From an uncultured Bacteroidales bacterium (lineage in GTDB: Bacteria; Bacteroidota; Bacteroidia; Bacteroidales; Bacteroidaceae), in assembly GCA_902787575.1 (NCBI GenBank), contig CADAGX010000003.1, positions 62,001 through 126,000 on the forward strand: 64,000 nt of DNA, given 5' to 3'. Shown one piece after another: positions 51,621 through 61,400 of the stretch. The notes beneath the pieces were generated by a model. It was not told where the DNA came from and did no database searches. It worked only from the letters and a program-made list of their open reading frames with translations. Every line of letters begins with the position of its first letter. Within the stretch, counting starts at the first letter, position 1. The position numbers were made by a program, and so were the translations under genes.

Positions 51621-52922
51621 TTATTCCTGCGGTTCTGCTTCTTCTGCCGGAAGTTTCACAAGTGCCGTAACAACGAACGTGACAAGACAGAAGCCCATAA
51701 TGCAGAGGAAGAACTGGCTGTAGCCAAGACTGTCGGACATCCAGCCGGAAACCATGCCGGGCAACATCACGCCGCCCAGGTATTGGAAAGCCGTGCAGAG
51801 CGAGAAAACCGAAGTGCTACGCTCGCCGTGCGAGAAGCTGACCAGATAGAGCGTGTAGGCCGTGAAGCCGAGGCCATAGCCCACCTGTTCGACGAAGACG
51901 CACGTGCCCACAATCCACAGATTTGTCTCCTGCACAAGGCTCAGATACACGTAAACGACGTCTGGCAACGTCAGGCAGAGCACCAGCGGCCAGAGCATAC
52001 GCCGCAGGCCATACTTCGAAACTAGCCAGCCGCCCAGAAGGCCGCCGCCCAGAAGGCCGATGACGCCCAGCGTGCCGTAGATAAGTCCGTAGTTCACGTC
52101 CGTCAGTCCCAATCCGCCCTCAGCTATCGAACGTTTCAGGAAGAGCGGGATAATTTTCGTAAGCAGTCCCTCAGGCAAGCGGAAGAGCAGGATGAAGCAG
52201 AGCGCCGTGAGGATGTGAGGTTTGCTGAAGAATACGACCCACGTTTTGGCAAACTCGTGTAAGTGGAAGCTCACGCCATGTTTATCGCCGTCCACTTTCG
52301 CTGCAGGCTTCTCCACCACGGGGAGCATACGCGAATGGTAGGCAAACAAGAGCAGCATCAACGCACCAACCACTGCAAAGGTAATGGACCACGCCACGGG
52401 TATTCCCATCGGCGCCATGCCGCAGAAGCCTTCCTGCAGCACGCCGGCCAGCATCACCAGACCGCCTTGTCCCAGAACCATGCCGATGCGATAGAAGGTG
52501 TTGCGCACGCCAACAAAGAGTTCCTGCTGCCGATTAGTCAGGCCAAGGATGTAGAATCCGTCGGCCGAGATGTCGTGTGTGGCGCTGCTGAAGGCCACCA
52601 ACAGGAAAAGTGCCAGCGATGCCTTGAGCCACATCGCAGTGGGAAGCGTCAGAGCCACCATGCCCAGTGCCGCTCCGATGAGAAGTTGCATGGCCAGCAC
52701 CCACCAACGCTTGGTACGCAACGTGTCGATGAACGGGCTCCACAGCGGCTTTATAACCCACGGCAGGCCGAGCCAGCTGGTGTAAAGGGCAATCTGCGTA
52801 TCGGAGAGCCCCATCTCTTGATACAGCACCACACTCATCAACATCACGGCTGCGTAAGGCAGCGATTCGCCCAAGTAGAGGCTGGGCACCCAAAGGGAAG
52901 GATTTTTCTGTTCGCGCTTCAT
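51621..52922 (-). CDS. AmpG-like MFS permease
   Basis: 433 residues, about 12 predicted membrane helices. AmpG/PAT-type features: LYLGESLPYAAVMLMSVVLYQ at the start, SWLGLPWVIKPLWSPFIDTL, FSSATHDISADGFYI and an internal GLLGGGLLGGWLVSKYG. AmpG proteins import GlcNAc-anhydroMurNAc peptides into the cytoplasm; an assignment to siderophore or other uptake is less likely. Adjacent DUF1460 enzyme would supply trimmed muropeptides. Confidence 0.85.
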   Translation of the reverse strand: MKREQKNPSLWVPSLYLGESLPYAAVMLMSVVLYQEMGLSDTQIALYTSWLGLPWVIKPLWSPFIDTLRTKRWWVLAMQLLIGAALGMVALTLPTAMWLKASLALFLLVAFSSATHDISADGFYILGLTNRQQELFVGVRNTFYRIGMVLGQGGLVMLAGVLQEGFCGMAPMGIPVAWSITFAVVGALMLLLFAYHSRMLPVVEKPAAKVDGDKHGVSFHLHEFAKTWVVFFSKPHILTALCFILLFRLPEGLLTKIIPLFLKRSIAEGGLGLTDVNYGLIYGTLGVIGLLGGGLLGGWLVSKYGLRRMLWPLVLCLTLPDVVYVYLSLVQETNLWIVGTCVFVEQVGYGLGFTAYTLYLVSFSHGERSTSVFSLCTAFQYLGGVMLPGMVSGWMSDSLGYSQFFLCIMGFCLVTFVVTALVKLPAEEAEPQE

Positions 52923-52952
52923 ATTCTTATGTTCAATATTCGGAAATGGAGG

Positions 52953-54200
52953 TTATCGACGGTCACCCGTACGCAGCCGCGTGTATCCGACAAGACGGTC
53001 GAAGCGGCTACCCTGCCCGCGGTAGTACACCAGCACAGAATACTCGTTCTCCGTCTCGTAGAAGTCGCCCATCGTACGTGCCGTGCTGCCGTCGGACTGC
53101 CGGAACTGGAGGCCGTAGTAGCCCTGCTTCAGGAGAACGCCACACTCGTACTGGCCGTGCAACTCGTCGTATTCCATGCGACACTGCGGGTCGAACGCGC
53201 CGTTCGTCCAGTCGCCGCATACATAGACATCGTTCGGCAGACGTGGAGACAAAAGGATGAAATGCGTCATCACGTATTCAGCCGTCACTGCATCGTCTTC
53301 GTCATCGGCACTGCGCAACACATAGGCGCCGTTGGCATCCTCGCTGTACGTATAATTACGCTGGACCGAAAGCGGAAAAAGCGTGGCGTGGTAATACGGT
53401 TCGTACCACTCCATGCGGTCCACACCAAGCGAGGTGCGGTGGACATCGAGTATCTCGAACTTGTGAAACTCGCTGCCGGCAGGGAAAATCAAATCGCGGT
53501 TGTGCGTAAACTCGATGCCGTTCTGCTTGCGGATGTCGGGCGTCTGCAGACGTACGGCATTGTCCAGGCGGCGGTTCTGCATGACGATGGTCTTCAGTTC
53601 GCGTGCAGGGTCCACCACACGCAAAGGCCCGTAGCCGACGGAGAGCGTCAATTGCTGGTGGTCGCGATTGAAGTCGATATCGGTATTGCCGCTCACCTCG
53701 GCATGGATGCCTGCCGTATTCTCGTAGATGCAGAACTGCGCCTCGAGGACCGGCTCGTCGTTTTCGACATCGTCGCCCTCATTGAAAATCTTTACGCTGT
53801 AGTTGCCGCTCAAGAGGAAAGCCACATCGGGATTGGGAAGCCGCAGGCGATAGTGCGTATAGAGTTGCGTCGTATTGAAACTTACTTCGTAGTCCTCAAT
53901 CAGCTGGTCGTTGAGACCGCTCATAAAGTCGCTTTGGAAGATTCCGTCGGACGGTTGCCAGTCGGCGTCGCAATGCTGAATATGATACACATAGCGTTTG
54001 TATTCGTGGCTCATCTCGTCCCACGAGATTTCGAGGTGTTTATGTTTTCCATATGCCAGCATGGGCGGCAGCGTGGGGTCGCCCTCCACAATGACCTGCA
54101 GCGTCCTGACGTTTTCGTCAAGGATACGCTGTTGCTGAGCGTGCAAGCGCAAACTTGCAAGACACAAAACAGAAAAAATAATTACCAAGAATCTCTGCAT
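52953..54200 (-). CDS. T9SS plug protein (DUF5103 family)
   Basis: About 415 residues from the Met at 54200, chosen because a clean signal peptide follows (QRFLVIIFSVLCLASLRLHAQ); an upstream ATG at 54233 overlaps the preceding stop and is also possible. DUF5103 features: DENVRTLQVIVEGDP, LEISWDEMSHEYKRYVYHIQHCDADWQPS, DFMSGLNDQLIEDYEVSFNT and a C-terminal carbohydrate-binding-like GYYGLQFRQSDG region. Relatives were seen as the periplasmic plug of the SprA translocon. Together with porU and porV it marks T9SS function. Confidence 0.9.
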   Translation of the reverse strand: MQRFLVIIFSVLCLASLRLHAQQQRILDENVRTLQVIVEGDPTLPPMLAYGKHKHLEISWDEMSHEYKRYVYHIQHCDADWQPSDGIFQSDFMSGLNDQLIEDYEVSFNTTQLYTHYRLRLPNPDVAFLLSGNYSVKIFNEGDDVENDEPVLEAQFCIYENTAGIHAEVSGNTDIDFNRDHQQLTLSVGYGPLRVVDPARELKTIVMQNRRLDNAVRLQTPDIRKQNGIEFTHNRDLIFPAGSEFHKFEILDVHRTSLGVDRMEWYEPYYHATLFPLSVQRNYTYSEDANGAYVLRSADDEDDAVTAEYVMTHFILLSPRLPNDVYVCGDWTNGAFDPQCRMEYDELHGQYECGVLLKQGYYGLQFRQSDGSTARTMGDFYETENEYSVLVYYRGQGSRFDRLVGYTRLRTGDRR

Positions 54201-54229
54201 ATCAAACAAAGCAAACGATTTATGAAACG

Positions 54230-54892
54230 TCACTCTCGTCCTTTCAAGATTGGCAACTGCCAGTGGAAGCAGACAGCCAAAATGCGCATCAGTACAACCA
54301 TAAAGCTACTGAGCAACGCATTCACCTCCGCTGTCAGCCCAAAATGATCGCCGAGCACATAAATGATGCCGCCCGTCACGCAAGCCAAAGCGTATATTTC
54401 CTTGCGGAAGATAATCGGCTCTTCGTTGATAAGCACGTCACGGATCACGCCACCCGCAGCACCCGTGACGCAGCCCATGGCAATGGCCGTCCATGAGGGG
54501 AAGCCCAGAGCCAGCGTCTTTTCGATGCCGATGACATTGAAAAGCGCCAAGCCAATGGTGTCGAAGAGAAACCAGGTGTTATCTTGCCGAATCAAGTATT
54601 TGCCGAACCACATGACCCATAACACCGCCAGCGCGCAGCAGATAAAATAGCTGCCGTTCGTCATCCAGAATACATCCACACCAAGCAGGAGGTCGCGAAT
54701 GGTTCCGCCGCCGATGGCTGTGGCCATTCCCACAATCCACGCTCCGAAGATATCGTAGCGTTTGGCAGACGAGAGCCGGACACCGCTAATGGCGAAGGCA
54801 AACGTGCCGATGAACTCTATCACCACAAAGGACGTGGGCAGCCGCAGCGTGGCGCCCATCTCCTGCAGCAAATCCAAAAGCCAGTCGTGCAT
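54230..54892 (-). CDS. TRIC/UPF0126 family cation channel-like membrane protein
   Basis: 220 residues with about seven predicted helices in two repeats: FVVIEFIGTFAFAISGVRLSS, VGMATAIGGGTIRDLLLG and, in the second half, GCVTGAAGGVIRDVLINEEP, which carry the Gly-rich kinks of TRIC channels. Bacterial members form trimeric potassium-permeable channels. It overlaps the next gene's possible start by four bases and follows the PqqD-like gene by 17 bases. Confidence 0.9.
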   Translation of the reverse strand: MHDWLLDLLQEMGATLRLPTSFVVIEFIGTFAFAISGVRLSSAKRYDIFGAWIVGMATAIGGGTIRDLLLGVDVFWMTNGSYFICCALAVLWVMWFGKYLIRQDNTWFLFDTIGLALFNVIGIEKTLALGFPSWTAIAMGCVTGAAGGVIRDVLINEEPIIFRKEIYALACVTGGIIYVLGDHFGLTAEVNALLSSFMVVLMRILAVCFHWQLPILKGRE

Positions 54893-54909
54893 ACCTTACG
54901 TTTGCGGCG

Positions 54910-55176
54910 TCACTCCGTCAGTCCAACTTCCTTCCAGCGGGCAGCTATTTCCGTTGCATCGCGCAACGCCGTAGCAGCATCCACCTCGTACTCCGCGCAC
55001 AGCGCATCGGCCAACGTCTGCTCAGTGAATTCTTTGTCCAAAACAGTTTTCCACAAGAAAGCAGCCGACTCATTCAGGCTGATAATCCGACTGAAGTCGA
55101 TGTTTGCCTCGCCGTACGCCACGATGATATTTTCGCCGCAAATCTGGCGCAACTCAAAACCTTTCTTTATCTTCAT
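54910..55176 (-). CDS. PqqD-family (RiPP recognition element-like) protein
   Basis: 88 residues, the usual PqqD size. Reads KIKKGFELRQICGENIIVAYG, then ISLNESAAFLWKTV with the conserved N-x-x-A-x-x-[LI]-W motif, and TEQTLADALCAEYEVDAATA forming the winged helix. PqqD-type domains bind leader peptides and hand them to modifying enzymes. Located 44 bases after the S26 peptidase gene and followed by the TRIC gene. No radical-SAM partner and no obvious precursor lie next to it. Confidence 0.88.
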   Translation of the reverse strand: MKIKKGFELRQICGENIIVAYGEANIDFSRIISLNESAAFLWKTVLDKEFTEQTLADALCAEYEVDAATALRDATEIAARWKEVGLTE

Positions 55177-55220
55177 AACTCCGTTTTATTTTCCTCGGGA
55201 ACTACGTCCCACACGTTTTC

Positions 55221-55757
55221 TCAGATACATTCTCTGTAGAGCCACAGCAAGTACCGCCTTATCGGACGCAGCCAGCGCCACAGGCGGATGCGCCGTTGCA
55301 GACGCTTATCGCTTGCCAGCAGTGTCCGTCCGGGCCGTATGTACTCCGTCACCACGCCACAGACATCACCGCAGAGACAGTGTTCCACGCCACGGACGTT
55401 TCCATCGCCCTGCAGTGTCAGCCGCTCGCCGTCGCGCTGAATGATGCGATGTAGCACGTAATGGCCAGGGGCTATCTGCGCCAACACGGCATCACCGACT
55501 TTCAGCTCATCAAACGGCGCCAACTTCACGCGGTCGCGACCAAACTCAATGAAGGGACGCATACTGTAGCCTTTCACCCATATCACAGCTGTGTGTCCCT
55601 CGGCCAGTTTCTCGCCCACAAGCCCAAGAAATGCGTCATTCGGCAGTTCGTGGCGCTCCTCCTGCACCGCCACCCCGTTACGGCGGCGGTATGCCTTGCG
55701 CCATGGCCACAAAAATGTGTGCAACAGCATGCGTATGACTCTCTTCAGTGCTTTCAT
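55221..55757 (-). CDS. S24/S26-type peptidase, signal-peptidase-like
   Basis: 178 residues from the ATG at 55757, which overlaps the kinase stop (ATGA). Catalytic region: VKGYSMRPFIEFGRDRV with Ser65, KVGDAVLAQI, and YVLHRIIQRDG with His103, then LQGDGN. The Ser-His arrangement resembles the SipW/ER type rather than the Lys type. An N-terminal basic segment with a hydrophobic LLHTFLWPW may associate with the membrane; the C-terminus is Arg-rich. In this context it could cleave a modified peptide during export. Substrate unknown. Confidence 0.85.
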   Translation of the reverse strand: MKALKRVIRMLLHTFLWPWRKAYRRRNGVAVQEERHELPNDAFLGLVGEKLAEGHTAVIWVKGYSMRPFIEFGRDRVKLAPFDELKVGDAVLAQIAPGHYVLHRIIQRDGERLTLQGDGNVRGVEHCLCGDVCGVVTEYIRPGRTLLASDKRLQRRIRLWRWLRPIRRYLLWLYRECI

Positions 55758-56632
55758 CTCGTTACGGTGTCGTGACACAGATGGGCAGCCGCCGCGTCGG
55801 GCAGGCAACCCAGTTCGAAAATGCCGCACAAACTCACAAGCTGGCCTACGCTGTCACACACACCGCGATACACACGCTCGTCCCACTTCATGCTACTCAT
55901 CGCGGGGAGCAACTCGCCAAAAGCTTCCACGGGCCGCAAGCGGCGGATGGTGTTCTGCGGACGCTGCTGGATGCGCACGATGGCACCCACCGGTGCCTGT
56001 ATGTTGCGATAGCACGGCGTCTTGCCGCTCCACGGGCTGCCATAGACGATGGCCTGCCCGTCCTTTATTCTCACCACAGGGTTGTCGTCGTTCATCAGGT
56101 CGCAACCGGGAATATTGTCGTACCAGAGTCTGGTGTGCGTACTCTTCCCCGTGCCGCTCGGTGCCGTCATCAGGTAGCCTTTGCCATCGCAGCGAATAAC
56201 GGATGCATGCATCAGCAGCGTACCTTTGTCCGCCCCAGCGAAAGCGTAAGCAAGCATGATTGCATTGTTCAGTCCGAAATTGCGCTGTTGCCACGTCTCG
56301 CCCTTCAGCGCCACGGTGATTTCTCCGAAGTCGGTGTTCGTCTGCACGTGACTGCAAAGCACGCCGTCCGGGTCGCTGATGGTAAACTGATAGCCACCCT
56401 CGGCCGTCTTGTAAACGCCATAGTTGTTGCCAGCACTGTCAAACTGACCAATCTCGCGGCCAAGCGTCTCCCAGCGGAACGCATCGTCCACCAGCACGCA
56501 GAACAAAGGCGCCTGCGACAACGCATCCACGCGAAAACGCGAAAACGAGGGAATCAAGCGTTCGTCGTTGGCTTCGTCGGCAAACGAAATGCTCAGCGCA
56601 TGCTCGCCCACTATATAATGCAGCGTCTTCAC
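55754..56632 (-). CDS. HPr kinase/PEPCK-like P-loop kinase
   Basis: 292 residues. Walker A APSGTGKST (157-165), an acidic NDDNPVV (181-187) in the place of the HprK/PEPCK metal site, and GSPWSGKT (198-205). The N-terminal 150 residues show beta-rich text and no HPr-kinase N-domain. Similar kinases occur in lasso-peptide and other RiPP clusters, where some phosphorylate the peptide; others are annotated as ATP-PEPCK-like. ATG overlaps the upstream gene's stop, and its own stop overlaps the peptidase start, so the three are tightly coupled. Confidence 0.8.
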   Translation of the reverse strand: MKTLHYIVGEHALSISFADEANDERLIPSFSRFRVDALSQAPLFCVLVDDAFRWETLGREIGQFDSAGNNYGVYKTAEGGYQFTISDPDGVLCSHVQTNTDFGEITVALKGETWQQRNFGLNNAIMLAYAFAGADKGTLLMHASVIRCDGKGYLMTAPSGTGKSTHTRLWYDNIPGCDLMNDDNPVVRIKDGQAIVYGSPWSGKTPCYRNIQAPVGAIVRIQQRPQNTIRRLRPVEAFGELLPAMSSMKWDERVYRGVCDSVGQLVSLCGIFELGCLPDAAAAHLCHDTVTR

Positions 56633-57108
56633 TTCTTTTTCTTTTTTCCCTTGTCGGCCTTCTGCTTCTTATTCTTCTCGGGTGCCACGGATTTCGTCTC
56701 GATGTACTGCTCGGCGTGGAAGCGGAAGTCGGCATCGGGCATGGCCGTCAGCCGCACAAAAGAGAGTGCCTGCTGCTTCTTCCGAATCTTTGAAAGTTTC
56801 TTCTCCGCACGCGCCTTCTTCTCGTCGAAGAGCACGGTGCACGTCAGGTTCTTCTTCCCCGTATATTCCTCGAGATGAAACTGCAACTGCGTGGCGTAGA
56901 GTACTCGGTCCATCAGGAAATGTGTCTTTTCGTCCACGAAAGCCGAGTCCAACCGCTGCACATCGGTGAGGTACACGACGGAATCAAGCAACGAAATGGC
57001 GTAACCGAATATATACACAGGCTTCTGCACGACCTTGGCCCTCGTGGGCAAAATGGTCAACGCCAAGAGGCACGTTGCAAGCAGAAGCAGGTTAGAATGT
57101 CTGTTCAT
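56629..57108 (-). CDS. Conserved secreted hypothetical protein, first gene of PqqD cassette
   Basis: 159 residues from the ATG at 57108 with a signal peptide (LLLLATCLLALTILPTRA). The mature part starts KVVQKPVYIFGYAISLLDSVVYLTDVQ and carries EEYTGKKNLTCTVLFDEKKA, with a strongly basic Lys-rich end. Similar proteins are common in Bacteroidales but I recognise no domain. Its stop overlaps the start of the kinase gene (ATGA). The promoter at 57136-57167 precedes it. Confidence 0.75.
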   Translation of the reverse strand: MNRHSNLLLLATCLLALTILPTRAKVVQKPVYIFGYAISLLDSVVYLTDVQRLDSAFVDEKTHFLMDRVLYATQLQFHLEEYTGKKNLTCTVLFDEKKARAEKKLSKIRKKQQALSFVRLTAMPDADFRFHAEQYIETKSVAPEKNKKQKADKGKKKKK

Positions 57109-57135
57109 CTTTCCTTTTATAGCTTTAACGTTGGG

Positions 57136-57180
57136 CAAAGATACGAAGTTTCCCCGAAACGCACAACGTTTCGGGGAAAC
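57136..57180 (-). promoter_or_regulatory. Promoter overlapped by perfect inverted repeat
   Basis: On the minus strand GTTG (57167-57164), 20 bases, then TATCTTTG (57143-57136). A perfect inverted repeat with 14-base arms, GTTTCCCCGAAACG (57148-57161) and CGTTTCGGGGAAAC (57167-57180), with a five-base loop, covers the -33 side. It could be an operator for the cassette or a terminator of porV. Confidence 0.65.
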
Positions 57181-57227
57181 AAATCTTCGGCCTCGCCTTT
57201 CCGTTGTCGCACGGGCCGGGATGGCAG

Positions 57228-58406
57228 TTATCGTCTGCGGCCAAAGAGGTCGCGCATTCCGTCGAGGTCGAAACTCAGCGAGAAACGCATGGTCTGGTCG
57301 AGCGGATTGCTCTGACTCGTACTGAAGACGTAAGACGCATCGACCGTGAAAACGCTCATGTGGAAGCCCGCACCCACCGTAAAGTACTTGCGGTTTCCCT
57401 TGTTGGCAGCCTCGTGATGGTAGCCGCCACGCAGCATAAAGCGGTCGTTGTAGGTGTACTCGCAACCCATGCTCCATTGCAATTCCTGCATTTCCTCCTT
57501 GAATCCGTTCGGCGCATCGTGGAAACTCTTGAAGATACCCGAGATGGGCGAGATATCGTAGTAGTCTTTCTGTACGCGATCGGTGTAGTCGTTGTCGGCC
57601 TCGCCGTCCTTTTGTTTCGGATAAGTGGGCACAAGCAACTTATTGACGTCTGTGGCCACACTGAACTTATTGTATTCGTTGAAGGGAATCGTGAGGTTGA
57701 GTCCCAGACGCAGGTTGGTGGGAATAAACTCAGCGTTGTCATCACCGCCGTAAGATATCTTACTGCCGATATTATTGATGTTTAGTCCCCATCCGAAGCT
57801 ACACTCACGGTTGCCTGCCATAAAGTAACCAAGCCGATACATGGCAATGTCGGCAGCGAAAGCCTTGCCGGCACTACTCTCGGCCGTGTAGTCGTACTTG
57901 ATGTCGCTATAGATGAAACGCATGTTTACAGCCATCGAGAAACACTCGCTCAACATGCGGCTGTAGCCCAGGTCGAAAGCAAACTCGTAGGGGTTGATGG
58001 TCATGTCCTCCATGTCGGAGAGATACACCTCGCCCAGCGAGAAGAAACGCAGCGAGCCGTGGACTGCCGAGTAATCGCCGATACGATAGAAGCCTACAAG
58101 GTTGGCCAGATTGATGTCATTCACCAACTTGCGCAACCACGGCGTGTAGCTGACAGAGGCACCTGCACGAGCGATATTGAAAGGGTACTTGGCTGGATTC
58201 CAATACTGCGAATTTACGTCGGCCTCGGTGGCAGCACCGACATCGCCCATGGCACCGCCACGAGCGTCAGGCGCGATTGAAAGCGATGTAACGCTGGTAT
58301 TGACGGGGTTGAACATATTCTTCTTGTCCTGCGCACGCAAGGAGCCGACGGCAAGCACGAGCGCCACAAGAAGCAAAAGCCTATGTTGGAATGTTCTCGT
58401 TTTCAT
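57228..58406 (-). CDS. porV: Type IX secretion outer-membrane protein PorV (LptO)
   Basis: 392 residues. Signal peptide LLLLVALVLAVGSLRAQ, then the PorV/LptO barrel: SIAPDARGGAMGDVGAAT, NSQYWNPAKYPF, VSYTPWLRKLVNDINLANLVG and many FadL-like strands to the C-terminus (FSLSFDLDGMRDLFG). PorV shuttles T9SS substrates from the translocon to the PorU attachment complex. Gene order porU-porV matches other Bacteroidetes. 26 bases after porU. Confidence 0.93.
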   Translation of the reverse strand: MKTRTFQHRLLLLVALVLAVGSLRAQDKKNMFNPVNTSVTSLSIAPDARGGAMGDVGAATEADVNSQYWNPAKYPFNIARAGASVSYTPWLRKLVNDINLANLVGFYRIGDYSAVHGSLRFFSLGEVYLSDMEDMTINPYEFAFDLGYSRMLSECFSMAVNMRFIYSDIKYDYTAESSAGKAFAADIAMYRLGYFMAGNRECSFGWGLNINNIGSKISYGGDDNAEFIPTNLRLGLNLTIPFNEYNKFSVATDVNKLLVPTYPKQKDGEADNDYTDRVQKDYYDISPISGIFKSFHDAPNGFKEEMQELQWSMGCEYTYNDRFMLRGGYHHEAANKGNRKYFTVGAGFHMSVFTVDASYVFSTSQSNPLDQTMRFSLSFDLDGMRDLFGRRR

Positions 58407-58432
58407 ACGTAAATAATAACCGCACGGAGCCG

Positions 58433-61400
58433 TTATTTATTGTTTAGCACAACGATTTTTTGCGTTTTTGACACTTTTTTACTGCTGCCACACTGGATGG
58501 TGCAACGATAGAGATAGATGCCCGAGCCCAGACGCCCGCCAGCTCCGGTGGAGAGATTCCACGGAATGCGGTATTGACCTGTTGGACTGGAACCCACTTC
58601 GGTCTTCGTCCAGACGCACCGGCCAGAGAAGTCAAAGACGTCGAGCGTGAAAGTGCAGTCGGCACCGGGGAAGTCGTAGCTGACCACAAAAGTGGTGCTG
58701 GTGATGGCAGGATTCTGCGTGGCCGTAAGTGCCAGCAAGTCGGGCTTCAACGACGGATTGACCACGAAGTCGAGCGACGTCAGGCTGGTATTGTTGAGCA
58801 CATCCCATGCACGGAACGTAAGGCTGTGCGGGCCGGCCTCGAGACGAGGAATGCTAAATGCGACAGTGCCACGAGTGAAGTCGCCAAACTGCCCCACGTA
58901 ATAATCGTTGAGATTGTAGGTCTGGTCGGCACGCCCGTCGATGCAGAGCTGCAGGTCGTGCCCCACTCCGTTTCCGCTGACGCTGACACCGCTCTCGTCC
59001 TCGAGTTGTGCCACAAAATATGGCTCGGCATTCACGACGTCGCCATTCTGGAAATCTTCGTTCCGCAGATAGGCATAGACGGTAGGGCCGAGGGTGTCGG
59101 CACCAAGCTCGTCGCTGACGTCGCCAAGCACGAAGTCCTCGCTGTAACCGCTGGCTTCCACCGTGGCATCTGCACTGAGTGCATAGAAGAGAAGGCGGGC
59201 CGCCGTGACACCGTTAGCAATATCGAGCGGCACGATGAAGGAGAGCGAGAAGTGGCCGTCGCGCACACTGTCCTGCGCAGTGTAGAGCGCCGTTCCGCGG
59301 TCGGAGAACGAGAAGGACGTAGTGGCTCCGGCATTGTTCTTGCACGTAATCTTATGCAGGCTGTCGAAGAGCCGCGCCGATACGATGCCGCGGAACGCCG
59401 GAAGCAGAGAGCCGTCGGCCTGACGCACGGAACCGCTGAAGCGAACGTGCTGGCCTGCCTTCAGGGTTACTATCTCCGAGCCATCAACAGCCTGCCCGTT
59501 GATGCTGTCGAGTGTCACCTGCTGACGCGGTGCTCCAAACGTGAGGGCGGGGTCGCCAAGGAGCGCGTAGTGGAGCTTGTTTTCCGGCGCGCTGAGGTCG
59601 GAACCGCCATCCGTAATGATATCGTTCTTGGCCAGACACACCGCATCGCCCACTCTATAGCGTTGACCTGCCGCATCAGAGGCAAAGAGATAGTGCATGA
59701 AGTAGCGGTTCATGGCCAGATTCTGCGTGGCATACACGGTGCGCGTGGTGCCGTAGAATGCCAGGGCTGCTCCGTTCTCATTAAGCACAGCAGTCTCTCC
59801 AATATTGTCCGTAGCGCCGTCAAAAGGCATCACATCGCAGGCAGCCGTCAGCCAAAGCGGAAGACGCGTGCCGCGGAATGCCTGGAAGTCCTCGAGCATC
59901 AGCACCAGTTCGTGGCTAAGCGAAGTGGCATTGGCATGGCCGCAGTAATTCATCACCAGCGCGCCCTCGTCCATCTGCTTCTTCAGCAGATTCACCACCT
60001 CGGGGTAGGTATTGCAGCGCGTGGTGCTGACACGTGTGTATGCGTCCCACATCACCTTGCGCACCTCCATCGAGGGATTGTCTTGCAGGATGCGCTCGGC
60101 CACGTCGTCGGAATAGCGCATGTGCTCGTTCTCGTCGCCGTCGTCGCCCATCATGCAAACCACATTGCGCCAGCTGCCGGCATTCTGATTGCTGAGGAAG
60201 GCGATTGTCTTATCAACCATCACCTTGGCCTGCGAAGCTGTGACAACAGGGAAGCGGCCCACGCCAAGGTCGCATTTGTCCTTCAGCAGGTTACCGCCCT
60301 CGCCATCATCTAGCAGACCGAAGTAGTCCTCCATCACAAAGCAGCGCGTGGCACTGACGCTGTTGTCGCTCTCGAAGCAGAGCAAGTAGTCGTCGGGATT
60401 CGTACGCCGCCATGCAGTACTAATCATCCGATTGTCCCACGCACAGTCGCCGAAGAGCAACAGATAGCGAGGCGACAGGCCACCCGACGCAGCGCGGTCG
60501 TAGAGCATCTTCATGAAGCGGCGGTAGGCCGTGGCATCGGGCGTGCCGCTCGAGAATTCGTTGTACACCTGGTTGGCAGTGAGCACCGCCACCCGCAGTT
60601 GGTCGTACTGCCGATGCGCATCGGCCAGCCGTTCGGCCTGCGCACGCAACTTACCGCTAGATGGAATAAGGATAACCATGTCGAGGCTGTCCAAGCCGTG
60701 GAGATCCTGATTCGCCACTTCACCCACCACGTTGGGTTGCGGGAAAGAATACGACGGGTCGAATGCCACGTAGCGACGCGACGCATCGTCCACCGTCACA
60801 CGTAGCACATCGCCGTCCTGCGTGCCAGTCATCAGGCAGGCCGCATCGCCACGCTCGCCGATGCGCATCACCTGCAGGCCCGCGCCAGTGATATTGAACT
60901 GAGCCGGACGTGCCTCGCGCGAGAAGCAGACGTAGCCCTGACGAGGCGTGAGTTGCCGGCTGTAATGGAGCGCCAAATAGTTGAGCCGCGCCTCGTTGCC
61001 GGCCGTACTGGTGAGCCGCACGGTCCAATCTGCACCCTGCGAGTACGACCTCACATCGTAGGTGCGTGTAGCCTCGGTGGCATAGATGTATTTGGCCGTG
61101 GCGGACAGCGATATTTCGGCAAGGTTGGAACCATTGACATTGGGCTGCAGCACGGTCTGGCTGGCAGCGCCGTTGCTGAATGCTACGGTCAGCTGCTCCT
61201 GCCCCTGCGAGTCCTGCGTGCTGAGTTTGTAGGTACGCGTAGAAGAATTGGCGAAACTGACATTCTCGTACAACTCGCGGCCGCCGTGATACCACGCGTA
61301 TTCGTCTTTCTCGTAGAGCACGTGGTCGGTGAAGTCGTTGTAGCCGTCCTGCGGCGTAGCGTCGGAGGTGACGGTCTGTATCTGGCTGGGCTGGTCGGTC

